Assembly (NCBI RefSeq): GCF_000829905.1
Contig: NZ_CDPP01000005.1
Span: 124,001-188,000 of the forward strand
Reading direction: 5' to 3'
DNA length: 64,000 bases
Origin: Beduini massiliensis
GTDB lineage: Bacteria > Bacillota_I > Bacilli_A > Erysipelotrichales > Coprobacillaceae
A program made the position numbers and the translations under genes. Positions 17,530 through 25,706 of this stretch are shown here, piece after piece; within the stretch, counting starts at the first letter, position 1, and every line of letters starts with the position of its first letter. Under the pieces are notes generated by a model. That model was not told where the DNA came from and searched no databases. It saw only the letters and a program-made list of their open reading frames with translations.

Positions 17530-17894
17530 TATAACTTCCTCCTTGTCGTTAACCTTAATTAGATTGTATCATTTTTCACATGTAATAAAAAGTACCACTG
17601 TGCGTTCGGGTTAAATCTTTTTTTGTTTCACGATTAAGAAAAGTAAAATGGTGGAGGTGTTAATAAGAAATCACGAAATATAAAGGGATATATCCATTGA
17701 ATATGAGTTGTTATTTTGATCTGGGGAACGTGTGGTTAATCACAAATAGATTAAAAAAATTTGGTTTTATAGCGTAGTGTTTTGGATTTTTGTTTAGCTT
17801 CAATATAAACAAGATGATAAGAGAAGCGAATGCAAGAATTTTATAAGAATCGTATTTTTATTTTGTTGAAAAACGAGTAATCTTAATCAAGAAC
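17530..17894. other. Intergenic region without recognised genes
   Basis: Divergent AT-rich spacer between the IIB and LemA genes. No ORF with a ribosome site, no RNA gene and no strong hairpin is seen. A near-palindrome GTGGTTAATCAC occurs once but has no partner. On the minus strand a TACAAT about 30-40 bases before the IIB start may be its -10. Confidence 0.4.
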
Positions 17895-17903
17895 TGCTAT
17901 AAT
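17895..17903 (+). promoter_or_regulatory. Extended -10 promoter of the lemA-DUF2207 pair
   Basis: TGC plus TATAAT (17898-17903), 24 bases before ATG 17927; no good -35 box. Confidence 0.5.
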
Positions 17904-17926
17904 AAAGAAAAAGGGAGGTGCAGCAT

Positions 17927-18469
17927 ATGCTAATCATTATCGTAGCGATCATAGCCATCGTTGTTGGATATTTAGTTGTGATTCAACGTCGCTTGGTTCA
18001 TTTGGATGAAAATTGCTATAATGCGTTGTCACAAATCAGTGTTCAGCAAAACGCCCGCTGGGAAGCAATCACAAGTTTGGTAAAACTGACAAAAGATTAT
18101 TCTGATTATGAATACAATACATTAATGGATGTTGTAAAACAAAGACAAACTTTGACAAAAAATGATGATGTCAATAAAATCAATGAACAACAAAAAATCA
18201 TGGAACAGGCGATCTCAAAGTTTCAAGTTATTTCTGAAGCATATCCGGATTTGAAAGCTGATCAAGTCTATACAAAAACAATGGAAAGTTTAAAGCAATA
18301 TGAAGATCAAGTACGTTATAGTCAGATGGTATACAACGATACTGTGACTAAGTTTAATCGTAAGATCAGACAATTGCCGGCTAGCTTATTTGCCAGTATG
18401 TTAGGGTTTGGTGATTTAAAAGATTATCTGGAAATGGATGAAGCAAAGGAAGCCATGCCGAATGTTTAA
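17927..18469 (+). CDS. LemA family membrane protein
   Basis: A 180-residue LemA protein: an N-terminal membrane segment (LIIIVAIIAIVVGYLVVI), then a helical domain with LVHLDENCYNALSQISVQ and the C-terminal YNDTVTKFNRKIRQLPASLFASMLGF, both typical. The function is not settled; LemA genes commonly sit beside DUF2207 or TPM genes, as here. The ATG at 17927 is chosen over the upstream in-frame GTG (17918), because AGGGAGGTG occupies 17912-17920. The stop overlaps the next start by 8 bases. Confidence 0.87.
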   Translation: MLIIIVAIIAIVVGYLVVIQRRLVHLDENCYNALSQISVQQNARWEAITSLVKLTKDYSDYEYNTLMDVVKQRQTLTKNDDVNKINEQQKIMEQAISKFQVISEAYPDLKADQVYTKTMESLKQYEDQVRYSQMVYNDTVTKFNRKIRQLPASLFASMLGFGDLKDYLEMDEAKEAMPNV

Positions 18470-20150
18470 ATCGCTGAAAAAGTATGTCTTTTCATTATTG
18501 GCGATCCTCATTGCGTTCAGTTGTTTATTAAGGGTTGAAGCGATCACATGTAATTCTATCGATATTCATGTGTATCTTCAACCCAATGGGGATGCTTATA
18601 TTGAAGAAGTATGGGATATGTATATTGATGAAGGAACTGAAGTATATAAGGATGAAAGCCAATTAAGAGATTGTGATATTTTAGATTTACAGGTAAGGGA
18701 TGATAAGGGGAATGTGTTTACTACGTTTGATACATGGGACACCTCTTTATCTTTTGAACAAAAAAAATATAAATGTGGATTAAATAAACTATCTTCCGGT
18801 TATGAAATTTGCTGGGGAGTAAGTGAATATGGGAGAAATCGCTATACTGTATCGTATACGATGACTAATTTTATTAATAGCTATGAAGATTATGATGGAT
18901 TTAATCAGCGTTTAGTTAATAAGGACATGAGTAATCCACCACAAAAGATCAGTATTACGATAAGTACGGACAGTGTGAAATTCAGTGATCAAAACACGAA
19001 ATATCAGGCGATGGGATTCAAAGGCGACGTGATACTATATAGTGATTATCTATATACATCTTCAAGCAAGGGGCTTTCAAGTAATAATCATGCCACGATT
19101 TTGATGCGTTTTGATAAAGGGATGTTTTCACCAACGAATAAAGTGGATAAAACGTATGCTGAAGTAGAAAAAGAAGCAAACCAAAAAAGTCATTTAGACT
19201 TATTTGAAATGATTGCGCCGATTGCTATAGTTGTTGGTTTTGCGGGGCTATTGTTTATCTTTATTTATACAGCGCGTTTTTATGCAAGTTCTCGTAAAGT
19301 GAAGAAATATCATGTTTCCAAACGTGATGTGAACTATTATCGTGATATTCCATTTAATGGGGATCTGCTCCCGGCTTATTTCTCATTGGTTCAGACCGGT
19401 GAACTAAAAAATGAGACAGATATTATCGGTGCCTTTTTATTAAAATGGATGCTAAATAAGAATATTCGTATTGAAACGACGGAAAAACCGGGATTGTTCA
19501 GATCTAAACAGCAGCCTTCAATCATTTTTGAAAATACACAAGGTATTAATCAATATTTGGAAAAACAGTTGTATGAAATGCTTTATAAAGCCAGTGGAAG
19601 AGATCATATCTTGCAAGAAGATGAGTTTGAACGTTGGGCTAAAAACAATTATGAAGATGTCGAAATATGGCTGGAATCCATAAGATTGAGCGGAGAAAAT
19701 TATTTTACGGATAAAGGCTATATTTCAACGTATATTAGAAGAGGACTGTTTCATCTCATTAAAGCAAAACAACGCTATATTAATGATATGGGAAAAACAA
19801 AAGTTGAAGAAGTGCTGGGATTAAAATTTTATTTGAAAGAATTCACATTGGTCAATGAACGAGAAGCAAAAGAAGTTTACCTATGGAAAGATTATTTGAT
19901 TTATGCCAGTCTTTACGGTATTGCCAGTGAAGTAAGCAGACAGTTTGAGGAATTATATCCTAAGTATTTTGAAGAATATATTCCTTACTATTCAAATCCA
20001 TATGCTACGATCATGATGATCAATCATATGAGTTATTCAGTACATGAAGGGTATTCAGCCGGATTCCAATCTTCTCAATCCACTAGCTTTTCTGGTGGCG
20101 GCGGAGGCGGAGGCTTCAGCGGCGGTGGTTCCGGTGGCGGTGTAAGATAA
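18462..20150 (+). CDS. DUF2207 family membrane protein
   Basis: About 562 residues. A signal peptide (VFSLLAILIAFSCLLRVEA) leads to an extracellular DUF2207 N-domain (CNSIDIHVYLQPNGDAYIEE). A membrane segment lies near 250-275, then a cytoplasmic domain, and a glycine-serine tail (SFSGGGGGGGFSGGGSGGG) found in many DUF2207 proteins. Role unknown; co-transcribed with LemA. The start at 18462 (MFKSLKK) within the end of lemA is preferred to upstream in-frame codons because it begins the signal peptide directly. Confidence 0.83.
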   Translation: MFKSLKKYVFSLLAILIAFSCLLRVEAITCNSIDIHVYLQPNGDAYIEEVWDMYIDEGTEVYKDESQLRDCDILDLQVRDDKGNVFTTFDTWDTSLSFEQKKYKCGLNKLSSGYEICWGVSEYGRNRYTVSYTMTNFINSYEDYDGFNQRLVNKDMSNPPQKISITISTDSVKFSDQNTKYQAMGFKGDVILYSDYLYTSSSKGLSSNNHATILMRFDKGMFSPTNKVDKTYAEVEKEANQKSHLDLFEMIAPIAIVVGFAGLLFIFIYTARFYASSRKVKKYHVSKRDVNYYRDIPFNGDLLPAYFSLVQTGELKNETDIIGAFLLKWMLNKNIRIETTEKPGLFRSKQQPSIIFENTQGINQYLEKQLYEMLYKASGRDHILQEDEFERWAKNNYEDVEIWLESIRLSGENYFTDKGYISTYIRRGLFHLIKAKQRYINDMGKTKVEEVLGLKFYLKEFTLVNEREAKEVYLWKDYLIYASLYGIASEVSRQFEELYPKYFEEYIPYYSNPYATIMMINHMSYSVHEGYSAGFQSSQSTSFSGGGGGGGFSGGGSGGGVR

Positions 20151-20179
20151 ACAGTTTTGCTGTTTATCTTCTTTTTTTT
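20144..20179 (+). terminator. Terminator after DUF2207
   Basis: A perfect 11-bp stem, AAGATAAACAG (20144-20154) with CTGTTTATCTT (20160-20170), loop TTTTG, followed by CTTTTTTTT. The stop codon is inside the stem. Confidence 0.85.
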
Positions 20180-20204
20180 CGTTCATACTATAATGGGTGA
20201 TAAA

Positions 20205-21152
20205 ATGAATAACGAACAAAGAAAAGTGGTATTGGTTGGAGTTGGTTTTGTAGGTATGTCTTTGGCATATTCTTTGCTTAATACCGGTGGTATTGATGAA
20301 TTGGTTTTAATTGATCAAAATTATGAAAAAGCAATCGGTGAGGCGATGGATTTGAATCACGGACTTCCATACTTAAATAAAAAAATACTAGTCAGACCGG
20401 GAGATTACAGTGAATGTCAGGATGCAGATGTCGTTGTGATTTGTGCCGGTGCAAATCAAAAAGAGGGACAGTCACGCTTGGAATTGACACAAATCAATGC
20501 TAAAATAATGAGAGATATCACAAACAAGGTGATGGAAAATCATTTTGATGGGATTTTTGTGGTGGCTAGCAATCCGGTGGATATTATGAGCTATGTTGTC
20601 ATGAAGGCATCAGGTATGCATCCAACTCGGGTAATCGGTTCGGGAACGCTGTTGGATACAGCTCGATTACGCTATTACATGGGAGAATATTTGCAAATCA
20701 GCAACTCAAATATTCATGCTTATATTTTAGGTGAACATGGAGATTCTTCGTTTGTTCCTTGGATGAACTGTTTTATTGGCTGTAAACCTTTATTAGAATA
20801 TCTGGTAGAAAAAGACAAGGATATGGATAGTATTCAGCATATTTATGACTTAGTAAGAAATGCGGCTTATGAAATTATTGAGAGAAAGAAAGCCACTTAT
20901 TATGGCATCGGTCTATCTTTAAATCGATTATTAATGGCGATCTTTAATGATGAAAACAGCATTCTAACTGTTTCTGCTTATCAAAGCGGGGAATATGGAA
21001 AACAGGGACTTTATATTGGAGTACCTGCAATCATCGGTCGTCAGGGAATAAAAGAAATTATAAAGTTAGAATTAAATGAAAACGATAAGAATAAATTTAA
21101 TCACAGCTGTGAAACCTTGAACCAGACAATCGTTAATTATTTGGAATATTAA
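20205..21152 (+). CDS. ldh: L-lactate dehydrogenase
   Basis: About 315 residues. Rossmann motif VVLVGVGFVGMSLAYSL; specificity loop AGANQKEGQSRLEL, where Gln at the substrate-contact position indicates lactate rather than malate dehydrogenase; active-site His in GEHGDSS (about residue 178). It reduces pyruvate to L-lactate with NADH. The ATG at 20205 is preferred to the upstream in-frame ATGs: the protein then begins at the Rossmann strand, and GGGTGAT lies just upstream. A TATAAT at 20189-20194 implies a very short leader if used. Confidence 0.88.
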   Translation: MNNEQRKVVLVGVGFVGMSLAYSLLNTGGIDELVLIDQNYEKAIGEAMDLNHGLPYLNKKILVRPGDYSECQDADVVVICAGANQKEGQSRLELTQINAKIMRDITNKVMENHFDGIFVVASNPVDIMSYVVMKASGMHPTRVIGSGTLLDTARLRYYMGEYLQISNSNIHAYILGEHGDSSFVPWMNCFIGCKPLLEYLVEKDKDMDSIQHIYDLVRNAAYEIIERKKATYYGIGLSLNRLLMAIFNDENSILTVSAYQSGEYGKQGLYIGVPAIIGRQGIKEIIKLELNENDKNKFNHSCETLNQTIVNYLEY

Positions 21153-21178
21153 AAAAGCAACTTGCAAGTTGCTTTTTT
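21151..21178. terminator. Bidirectional terminator between ldh and the Gly/Pro-repeat gene
   Basis: A perfect 28-base palindrome (A6, GCAACTTG and its complement, T6). It terminates both convergent genes. Confidence 0.85.
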
Positions 21179-21485
21179 AATATGGACGACCTCCTGGTCT
21201 TGGGCCTCCCGGACCGGGACCAAATGGTGGACGACCTGGACCACCTGGACCACCTGGACCACCTGGACCTGGACCGAATGGTGGGCGACCTGGACCTCCT
21301 GGACCGGGACCAAACGGTGGACGGCCTGGACCTCCCGGACCCCATGGACCAAATGGTGGGCGTGGACCCCAAATAGGTGGCGGTGGACCAAATGGCGGAC
21401 GAGGTCCCCAAAATGGACTGGGACCAAATGGCGGGTAGGTAAAACCAAAATCAATTGGTCCTAAATCAAAGTCAACATAGAACAT
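21177..21485 (-). CDS. Small glycine/proline-rich tandem-repeat protein
   Basis: 102 residues. A short N-terminus (MFYVDFDLGPIDFGFTYPPF) leads into repeats of RPPFGPGPGGPG and its variants with WGPRPPFGP, to the end. There is no signal peptide or membrane segment. AAAGGA lies a few bases before ATG 21485. The convergent terminator fits a true gene. The repeated GPGGPGG units resemble collagen-like or spore-coat/silk-like low-complexity proteins, but no family is assigned. Other strands and frames across the repeat are also open because of the repeat itself and are not genes. Confidence 0.6.
   Translation of the reverse strand: MFYVDFDLGPIDFGFTYPPFGPSPFWGPRPPFGPPPPIWGPRPPFGPWGPGGPGRPPFGPGPGGPGRPPFGPGPGGPGGPGGPGRPPFGPGPGGPRPGGRPY
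21180..21440. repeat. Imperfect tandem DNA repeats within the Gly/Pro-rich gene
   Basis: Units of about 9 bases (GGACCACCT variants) and longer units of about 45 bases containing GGACCGGGACCAAA and TGGTGGACG are repeated. Copy number is likely variable between strains through slippage. Confidence 0.7.
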
Positions 21486-21561
21486 ATTATCATCCTTTCA
21501 GTTATGAATATGCAATCTAGTCAAATTATGTTATAATAAATGACTAGAAAGAGGTATAAAT

Positions 21562-23091
21562 ATGAGAAAATTTACCAACCTGGTTTTAAGCCGACGCATG
21601 GTAACAATTCTGCTGATTATTATTCAGGCTATTATATTACTGGTGCTGATCAACAGCTTTTCCCATGTGTTTACATATATTTATATTTTCTTTATTTTGT
21701 TAAGCATTATCATGGTTCTTTATTTAATAAATAAAGAGACATCGCCCTCTTTAAAACTGCCTTGGCTAGTGATTATGATGTTGATTCCATTATTTGGCGG
21801 TGCTTTGTATTTGTTGTTTGGACAAAACCATGTATCTAAAGCTTTAAAGAAAGAAAATAATAAATTATACGCGTTAAGAAACAGTGCTTCTTACAGCGAT
21901 CAAGAAACATTTAAACAACTGCAAAAAGACTTTCCTCATTATATCGGACAAGTCAATTATTTGAGAAATTATTCAAATGCAAGAGTCTATGCGCATACTA
22001 AAACCACCTATTTTCCTTTAGGGGAAAAGATGTTTGAAGCCATGTGTGAAAAGTTGAAGCTGGCAAAAAAGTATATCTTTATTGAAAGTTTTATCGTTGA
22101 TGAAGGGTATATGCTTCAGACCGTTTTAGATATTTTAATTGATAAAGTAAAAGAAGGCGTAGAAGTGCGTTTTATATATGATGATCTTGGCTGTTTGACG
22201 ACACTGCCGCCTGAATATTTTCGCTACTTGAGATCTCATGGGATAAAAGCAATGGCATTTAATCCTTTTGAACCGATTTTATCTATTGTTCACAACAATC
22301 GTGATCACCGTAAGATTACCGTGATTGATGGGGAAATTGCTTTCAATGGAGGAATCAATATTGCCGATGAATATATAAATAAGATTCGTCGTTTTGGTCA
22401 TTGGAAAGATAATGCGGTGATGTTGGAAGGAGAAGGGGTCAATGACTTTACTTTAATGTTTTTAGAGACATGGAATTACTACATGGATGAAGATGAGGAT
22501 TTTTCTGTCTTCCTTTATAATCAGGAAAGTCTACCGATTGATAATGGGTATGTGCAATGCTATGAAGACAGTCCTTTGGATTATGAGCTGGTCGGAGAAA
22601 ATGTCTATCTTAATATTATTAATCAAGCTAATCATTATGTTTATATCACAACGCCGTATTTAATCATCGATAATGATTTGATGATTGCTTTATGTAATGC
22701 GGCGAAACGTGGCGTTGATGTGCGTATTATCATGCCGTTTATTCCTGATAAATGGTATGTGCATTTGATTGGTCAGGCGAGCTATGATCAGCTGCTTAAA
22801 GCAGGAGCTAAAATTTATGAATATACTCCGGGATTTATTCATGCTAAAACGTTTATCAGTGATGACCATGTAGCAACAGTTGGGACGATTAATTTAGATT
22901 ATCGTAGTTTAGTGCATCATTTTGAATGTGGGACATATATGTTGGGAACAAGTGCAATATTGGATATTAAACAAGATTATTTTGAAACATTGGAAGTGTC
23001 TCAGCCTGTTTTTATTGGGTATTTTAAATCAAAACCATTATATCTAAGAATCATTGCGGTCTTTTTAAAGTTGTTTGCACCGTTAATGTAG
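21562..23091 (+). CDS. cls: Cardiolipin synthase
   Basis: 509 residues. Two N-terminal membrane segments are followed by two phospholipase-D HKD motifs: HRKITVIDG (His about 249) and HAKTFISDD (His about 427). It joins two phosphatidylglycerol molecules into cardiolipin. Length and topology match bacterial Cls. The start at 21562 follows AAAGAGG. Co-oriented with the two short-spaced genes that follow (10 and 12 bases). Confidence 0.9.
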   Translation: MRKFTNLVLSRRMVTILLIIIQAIILLVLINSFSHVFTYIYIFFILLSIIMVLYLINKETSPSLKLPWLVIMMLIPLFGGALYLLFGQNHVSKALKKENNKLYALRNSASYSDQETFKQLQKDFPHYIGQVNYLRNYSNARVYAHTKTTYFPLGEKMFEAMCEKLKLAKKYIFIESFIVDEGYMLQTVLDILIDKVKEGVEVRFIYDDLGCLTTLPPEYFRYLRSHGIKAMAFNPFEPILSIVHNNRDHRKITVIDGEIAFNGGINIADEYINKIRRFGHWKDNAVMLEGEGVNDFTLMFLETWNYYMDEDEDFSVFLYNQESLPIDNGYVQCYEDSPLDYELVGENVYLNIINQANHYVYITTPYLIIDNDLMIALCNAAKRGVDVRIIMPFIPDKWYVHLIGQASYDQLLKAGAKIYEYTPGFIHAKTFISDDHVATVGTINLDYRSLVHHFECGTYMLGTSAILDIKQDYFETLEVSQPVFIGYFKSKPLYLRIIAVFLKLFAPLM

Positions 23092-23101
23092 AAAGGCAAA
23101 T

Positions 23102-23362
23102 ATGCGTATTATAAAATTGCAGATTCAAACCATTGAATTTGATCAAAAAGAATATGATGATGTGTTAAAAAGCAGTGTGAAAAGGATAGGGCTGTCTTTT
23201 CCGATTAAGGTGGAAGTAAAAGGAAGTTTTTATCACTGTATTGATGGGAATAAGCGCTTAACAGTTTTAAAAGATTTGGGTATTGAGGAAGTGCCGGCAA
23301 TCGTCGTTAATAATGGCAATAATCGTTCCAATGATTGTTGGAGAGGAAGAAATCATCATTAG
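23102..23362 (+). CDS. Small ParB/Srx-like N-terminal domain protein
   Basis: 86 residues. It has the core of the ParB N-terminal (sulfiredoxin-like) fold: VLKSSVKRIGLSFPIKVEVKG, then CIDGNKRLTVLKDLGIEEVPAIVV, where the G-N/H-x-R element normally binds nucleotide. There is no helix-turn-helix, so it is not a partition protein. The tail is Asn/His-rich. Its function is unknown; it sits 12 bases before rlmD. Confidence 0.65.
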   Translation: MRIIKLQIQTIEFDQKEYDDVLKSSVKRIGLSFPIKVEVKGSFYHCIDGNKRLTVLKDLGIEEVPAIVVNNGNNRSNDCWRGRNHH

Positions 23363-23374
23363 AAAGAGGATAAC

Positions 23375-24514
23375 ATGAATTGTAAGATATTTAAACAATG
23401 TGGGAGCTGTGATTATTTGCATCTTGCTTATGAGGAACAGTTAAAAAAGAAGAGGGAATATTGTGTTCAGCTCGTGAAAAAAGCGAAATTGTCACAGGTT
23501 AAGGTGACAGATACGATTGGAGCAAAAGATCCCTATCATTATCGAAATAAGGTGATTGTAGGATTTAATCAGCGTAATGAAGCAGGATTTTATGAAGAAA
23601 ATTCGCATAAGATCATTCCCTATACAACTTGTTTGCTGCATGATGAAGAAAGCGATGCGATTATTCAAAAAATTGCTTCTTTATTACGTAAATATAAAAT
23701 TCAGATTTATAATGAAGATCGTCGTAAGGGATTCTTGCGTCATGTATTGATTCGCCGAGGTATTAAAACAAATCAGACAATGGTGGTGTTAGTGACGACT
23801 TCGTCTGTTTTTCCTGGCTCTAAGAATTTTGTAAAGGAACTGACTTCGCAGTTTAAAAGTATTAAAACGATTGTCATGAATATCAATACAAGAAAAACGA
23901 GTATCGTGTTGGGGAATGATGAAAAGATACTTTTTGGTAAAGGCTATATTGAAGATGAGTTATGTGGGTTGAAATTCAAGATTTCACCTAAATCGTTTTA
24001 TCAAATCAATCGTGATCAGTGTGAGGTGCTTTATCATAAGGCGTTATCTTTACTGAATTTGAAAGGTGATGAGACAGTCATTGATACCTATTGCGGTATT
24101 GGAACGATTGGAATGGTGGCTTCAAAAAAAGCGAAGCAGGTTATCGGGGTGGAGTTGAATAAAGATGCGGTAAAGGATGCGATTTATAATGCCAAGATGA
24201 ACAACATCAAAAATATTCGTTTTATTAATGAGGATGCAACGGCATTTATGGTGGAATTGGCAAAGGAAAAAATAGTGATTGATGCAGTAATTATGGATCC
24301 GCCGCGTAGTGGAACAACGCCGGCCTTTATTAATGCGGTGAAAGCGTTGCAGCCTAAACAGGTGGTTTATATTTCTTGTGATCCGTCCACACAGGTGCGG
24401 GATTTAGCGTTGTTTAAAGAGGTGGGATATAAGTTTGATACGATGATCCCGGTGGATATGTTTCCTATGACGGAGCATGTTGAGTGCGTAGTATTGATGT
24501 CAAAAGTGAAATGA
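23375..24514 (+). CDS. rlmD: 23S rRNA (uracil-5-)-methyltransferase, RlmD/RumA type
   Basis: 379 residues. The N-terminal iron-sulfur cysteines C-x5-C-x2-C (MNCKIFKQCGSCDY) are present, without a TRAM domain. SAM motif VIDTYCGIGTIGMVA, catalytic DPPRSGT and the nucleophile Cys in VYISCDPST (about 335). It methylates C5 of a 23S rRNA uridine. The C-terminus FPMTEHVECVVLMSK matters here, because a second copy of the HVExVV-MS end lies 4.8 kb downstream, marking this gene as the probable insertion site of the adjoining element. Confidence 0.88.
   Translation: MNCKIFKQCGSCDYLHLAYEEQLKKKREYCVQLVKKAKLSQVKVTDTIGAKDPYHYRNKVIVGFNQRNEAGFYEENSHKIIPYTTCLLHDEESDAIIQKIASLLRKYKIQIYNEDRRKGFLRHVLIRRGIKTNQTMVVLVTTSSVFPGSKNFVKELTSQFKSIKTIVMNINTRKTSIVLGNDEKILFGKGYIEDELCGLKFKISPKSFYQINRDQCEVLYHKALSLLNLKGDETVIDTYCGIGTIGMVASKKAKQVIGVELNKDAVKDAIYNAKMNNIKNIRFINEDATAFMVELAKEKIVIDAVIMDPPRSGTTPAFINAVKALQPKQVVYISCDPSTQVRDLALFKEVGYKFDTMIPVDMFPMTEHVECVVLMSKVK
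24476..24502 (+). other. Candidate left attachment site (attL) at the rlmD 3' end
   Basis: Codes for HVECVVLMS, the rlmD C-terminus. It agrees with 29269-29295 (HVETVVMMS) at 20 of 27 bases, same strand. rumA/rlm-type genes are known target sites of serine-recombinase elements in streptococci. The recombinase remnants begin right after this gene. Confidence 0.5.
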
Positions 24515-24549
24515 TAGAATAGCGAAAAAGTGTAGAAAACAAGGGATTT

Positions 24550-24596
24550 CCGGGAGCCCCGACTGTTTGGACATCGGTTTCGGCTCCCGGTTTTTT
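24550..24596 (+). terminator. Strong hairpin terminator behind rlmD
   Basis: CCGGGAGCC (24550-24558) pairs perfectly with GGCTCCCGG (24582-24590), followed by TTTTTT. It is GC-rich unlike the flanking chromosome and probably belongs to the inserted element. Confidence 0.7.
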
Positions 24597-24733
24597 ATTG
24601 CCTTGTCGGTCTTTGGGAACTGGTCTACTGTGAAAATCGGCGGAGAGTTGAGTGGACAAAATGGATATTGGGGGGTGTTGTGGAGATAGGATTGTTAAAA
24701 AGGGTGTCGAGTAGATAAGATGGTTATAGGCAT

Positions 24734-24777
24734 AAAAAGAAAGCACATCATTCCCTGCTGTGGGAGCGATGTGCTTT
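24734..24777 (-). terminator. Terminator of the XRE fragment (bidirectional)
   Basis: AAAGCACATC (24740-24749) and GATGTGCTTT (24768-24777) form a perfect 10-bp stem. On the minus strand it is followed by CTTTTTAT and lies just past the stop of the XRE fragment. Confidence 0.65.
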
Positions 24778-24932
24778 TACATTGTATTCATAAGATCGAG
24801 AAGGAGTTTCTTCTGTTCTTCTGATAGAGAATTCCATCTTGAGAAAAGTTTCCGCTGTTCTTCTGTCAGCGAATTTGGCTCACTCCCTTCCGAGAAAAAC
24901 TGTGCCAAGGTAATTCCAAAGGCTCTGCAAAC
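24777..24932 (-). pseudogene. C-terminal fragment of an XRE-family regulator
   Basis: Minus-strand translation gives VCRAFGITLAQFFSEG, then LTEEQRKLF, LSEEQKKLLLDL and MNTM with stop at 24777. This is the usual tail of small cI/XRE repressors (TLEKICRAFGITLAQFF). The N-terminal helix-turn-helix is missing: at about 24930 the frame runs into the oppositely oriented recombinase sequence. A deletion or rearrangement has joined the two. Confidence 0.7.
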
Positions 24933-25278
24933 CGCAATCGAGAAAAATATGGAGCAGCGGCAGGTGCTGACGAACCTTATGGCAAGCGGCTACCTTGAGC
25001 CTGCTCTTTTTAATAAGGAAAGCAATGCGCTGGCAGCAGAAACGGATGTCTTACGGCAGGAAAAGGATGGGCTGATGCACTCCATCAACGGCGATAAGGT
25101 CAAGGTGGAAGAATTACAGAGGCTGATGAAGTTTGTTTCCAAAGAAGCTATGCTGACTGAGTTTGATGACGCGGTGTTCCTATCCTTTGTGGAGAAAGTC
25201 ACAGTCTGGACGAGGACAGAGGTATCGTTTGAATTAAAATGTGGGTTGTCCCTGAGAGAAAGGCTGGTGGAAGCATGA
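24928..25278 (+). pseudogene. C-terminal remnant of a large serine recombinase (first of three)
   Basis: The plus frame reads IEKNMEQRQVLTNLMASGYL, then EPALFNKESNALAAETD, FDDAVFLSFVEKVTVW and a stop at 25278. This is the coiled-coil and C-terminal part of a large serine recombinase. The catalytic N-domain and recombinase domain are gone; upstream is the XRE fragment on the other strand. No start codon with a ribosome site exists. The stop overlaps the next start (ATGA), as in intact recombinase trios. Confidence 0.75.
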
Positions 25279-25706
25279 GACACATACCCTACGGATACCG
25301 GATCGAGAATGGGATGGCGGTTGTTGACGAAGAAAAAGCCGCTGTAGTGAGGGAACTGTTTCACAATTACATTTCCGGTCTGGCGCTCATTCCGGCCGCT
25401 GAGAAGTCCGGTTTGAAGCTGCATCATGGAAGTGCCGGCCGGATGCTCCGAAACGAAAAATATCTTGGAGACGATTACTACCCAGCTATCATCGATAAAG
25501 AAACATTTGATAAGGCAGAGGAAATCCGCATGAGCCGTGCAAGGGCGCTGGGGCGAGTACGGAAACTGGAGGGTAAACCGGACAGCGTATTACCCACCAG
25601 CTTTTCGATGCCTGCGGTGAGAACGGTTTATGAAAACCCATTCGAGCAGGCGGCTTATGCCTACAGCCTGATAGAGAGCGAGGCGAGCGCAGTTGGAACT
25701 GAGTAG
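25275..25706 (+). CDS. Small recombinase-domain protein of a serine recombinase trio
   Basis: 143 residues: [20 protein letters not shown], then [15 protein letters not shown] and [20 protein letters not shown]. This matches the 'recombinase' DNA-binding domain (PF07508) on its own, without the serine catalytic domain. In gut Firmicute elements such a short gene commonly sits between two large serine recombinases, as here. The start ATG 25275 overlaps the preceding stop. The frame is intact, but its neighbours are broken, so it is probably not functional. The base composition is clearly more GC-rich than the chromosome. Confidence 0.7.
   Translation: MRHIPYGYRIENGMAVVDEEKAAVVRELFHNYISGLALIPAAEKSGLKLHHGSAGRMLRNEKYLGDDYYPAIIDKETFDKAEEIRMSRARALGRVRKLEGKPDSVLPTSFSMPAVRTVYENPFEQAAYAYSLIESEASAVGTE

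Noticed and set aside
21133-21464. Several overlapping open frames on both strands across the Gly/Pro repeat
   Set aside because: They are open only because the 9-base repeat has no stops in most frames. They give Trp/Thr-, Arg/Ser- or Asp/Leu-rich text without ribosome sites. Only the 21485-21177 frame has a start signal and sensible composition.
24465-24746. Minus-strand frame of 93 codons behind rlmD
   Set aside because: It runs through a strong hairpin and the rlmD 3' end, and has no ribosome site or recognisable protein.
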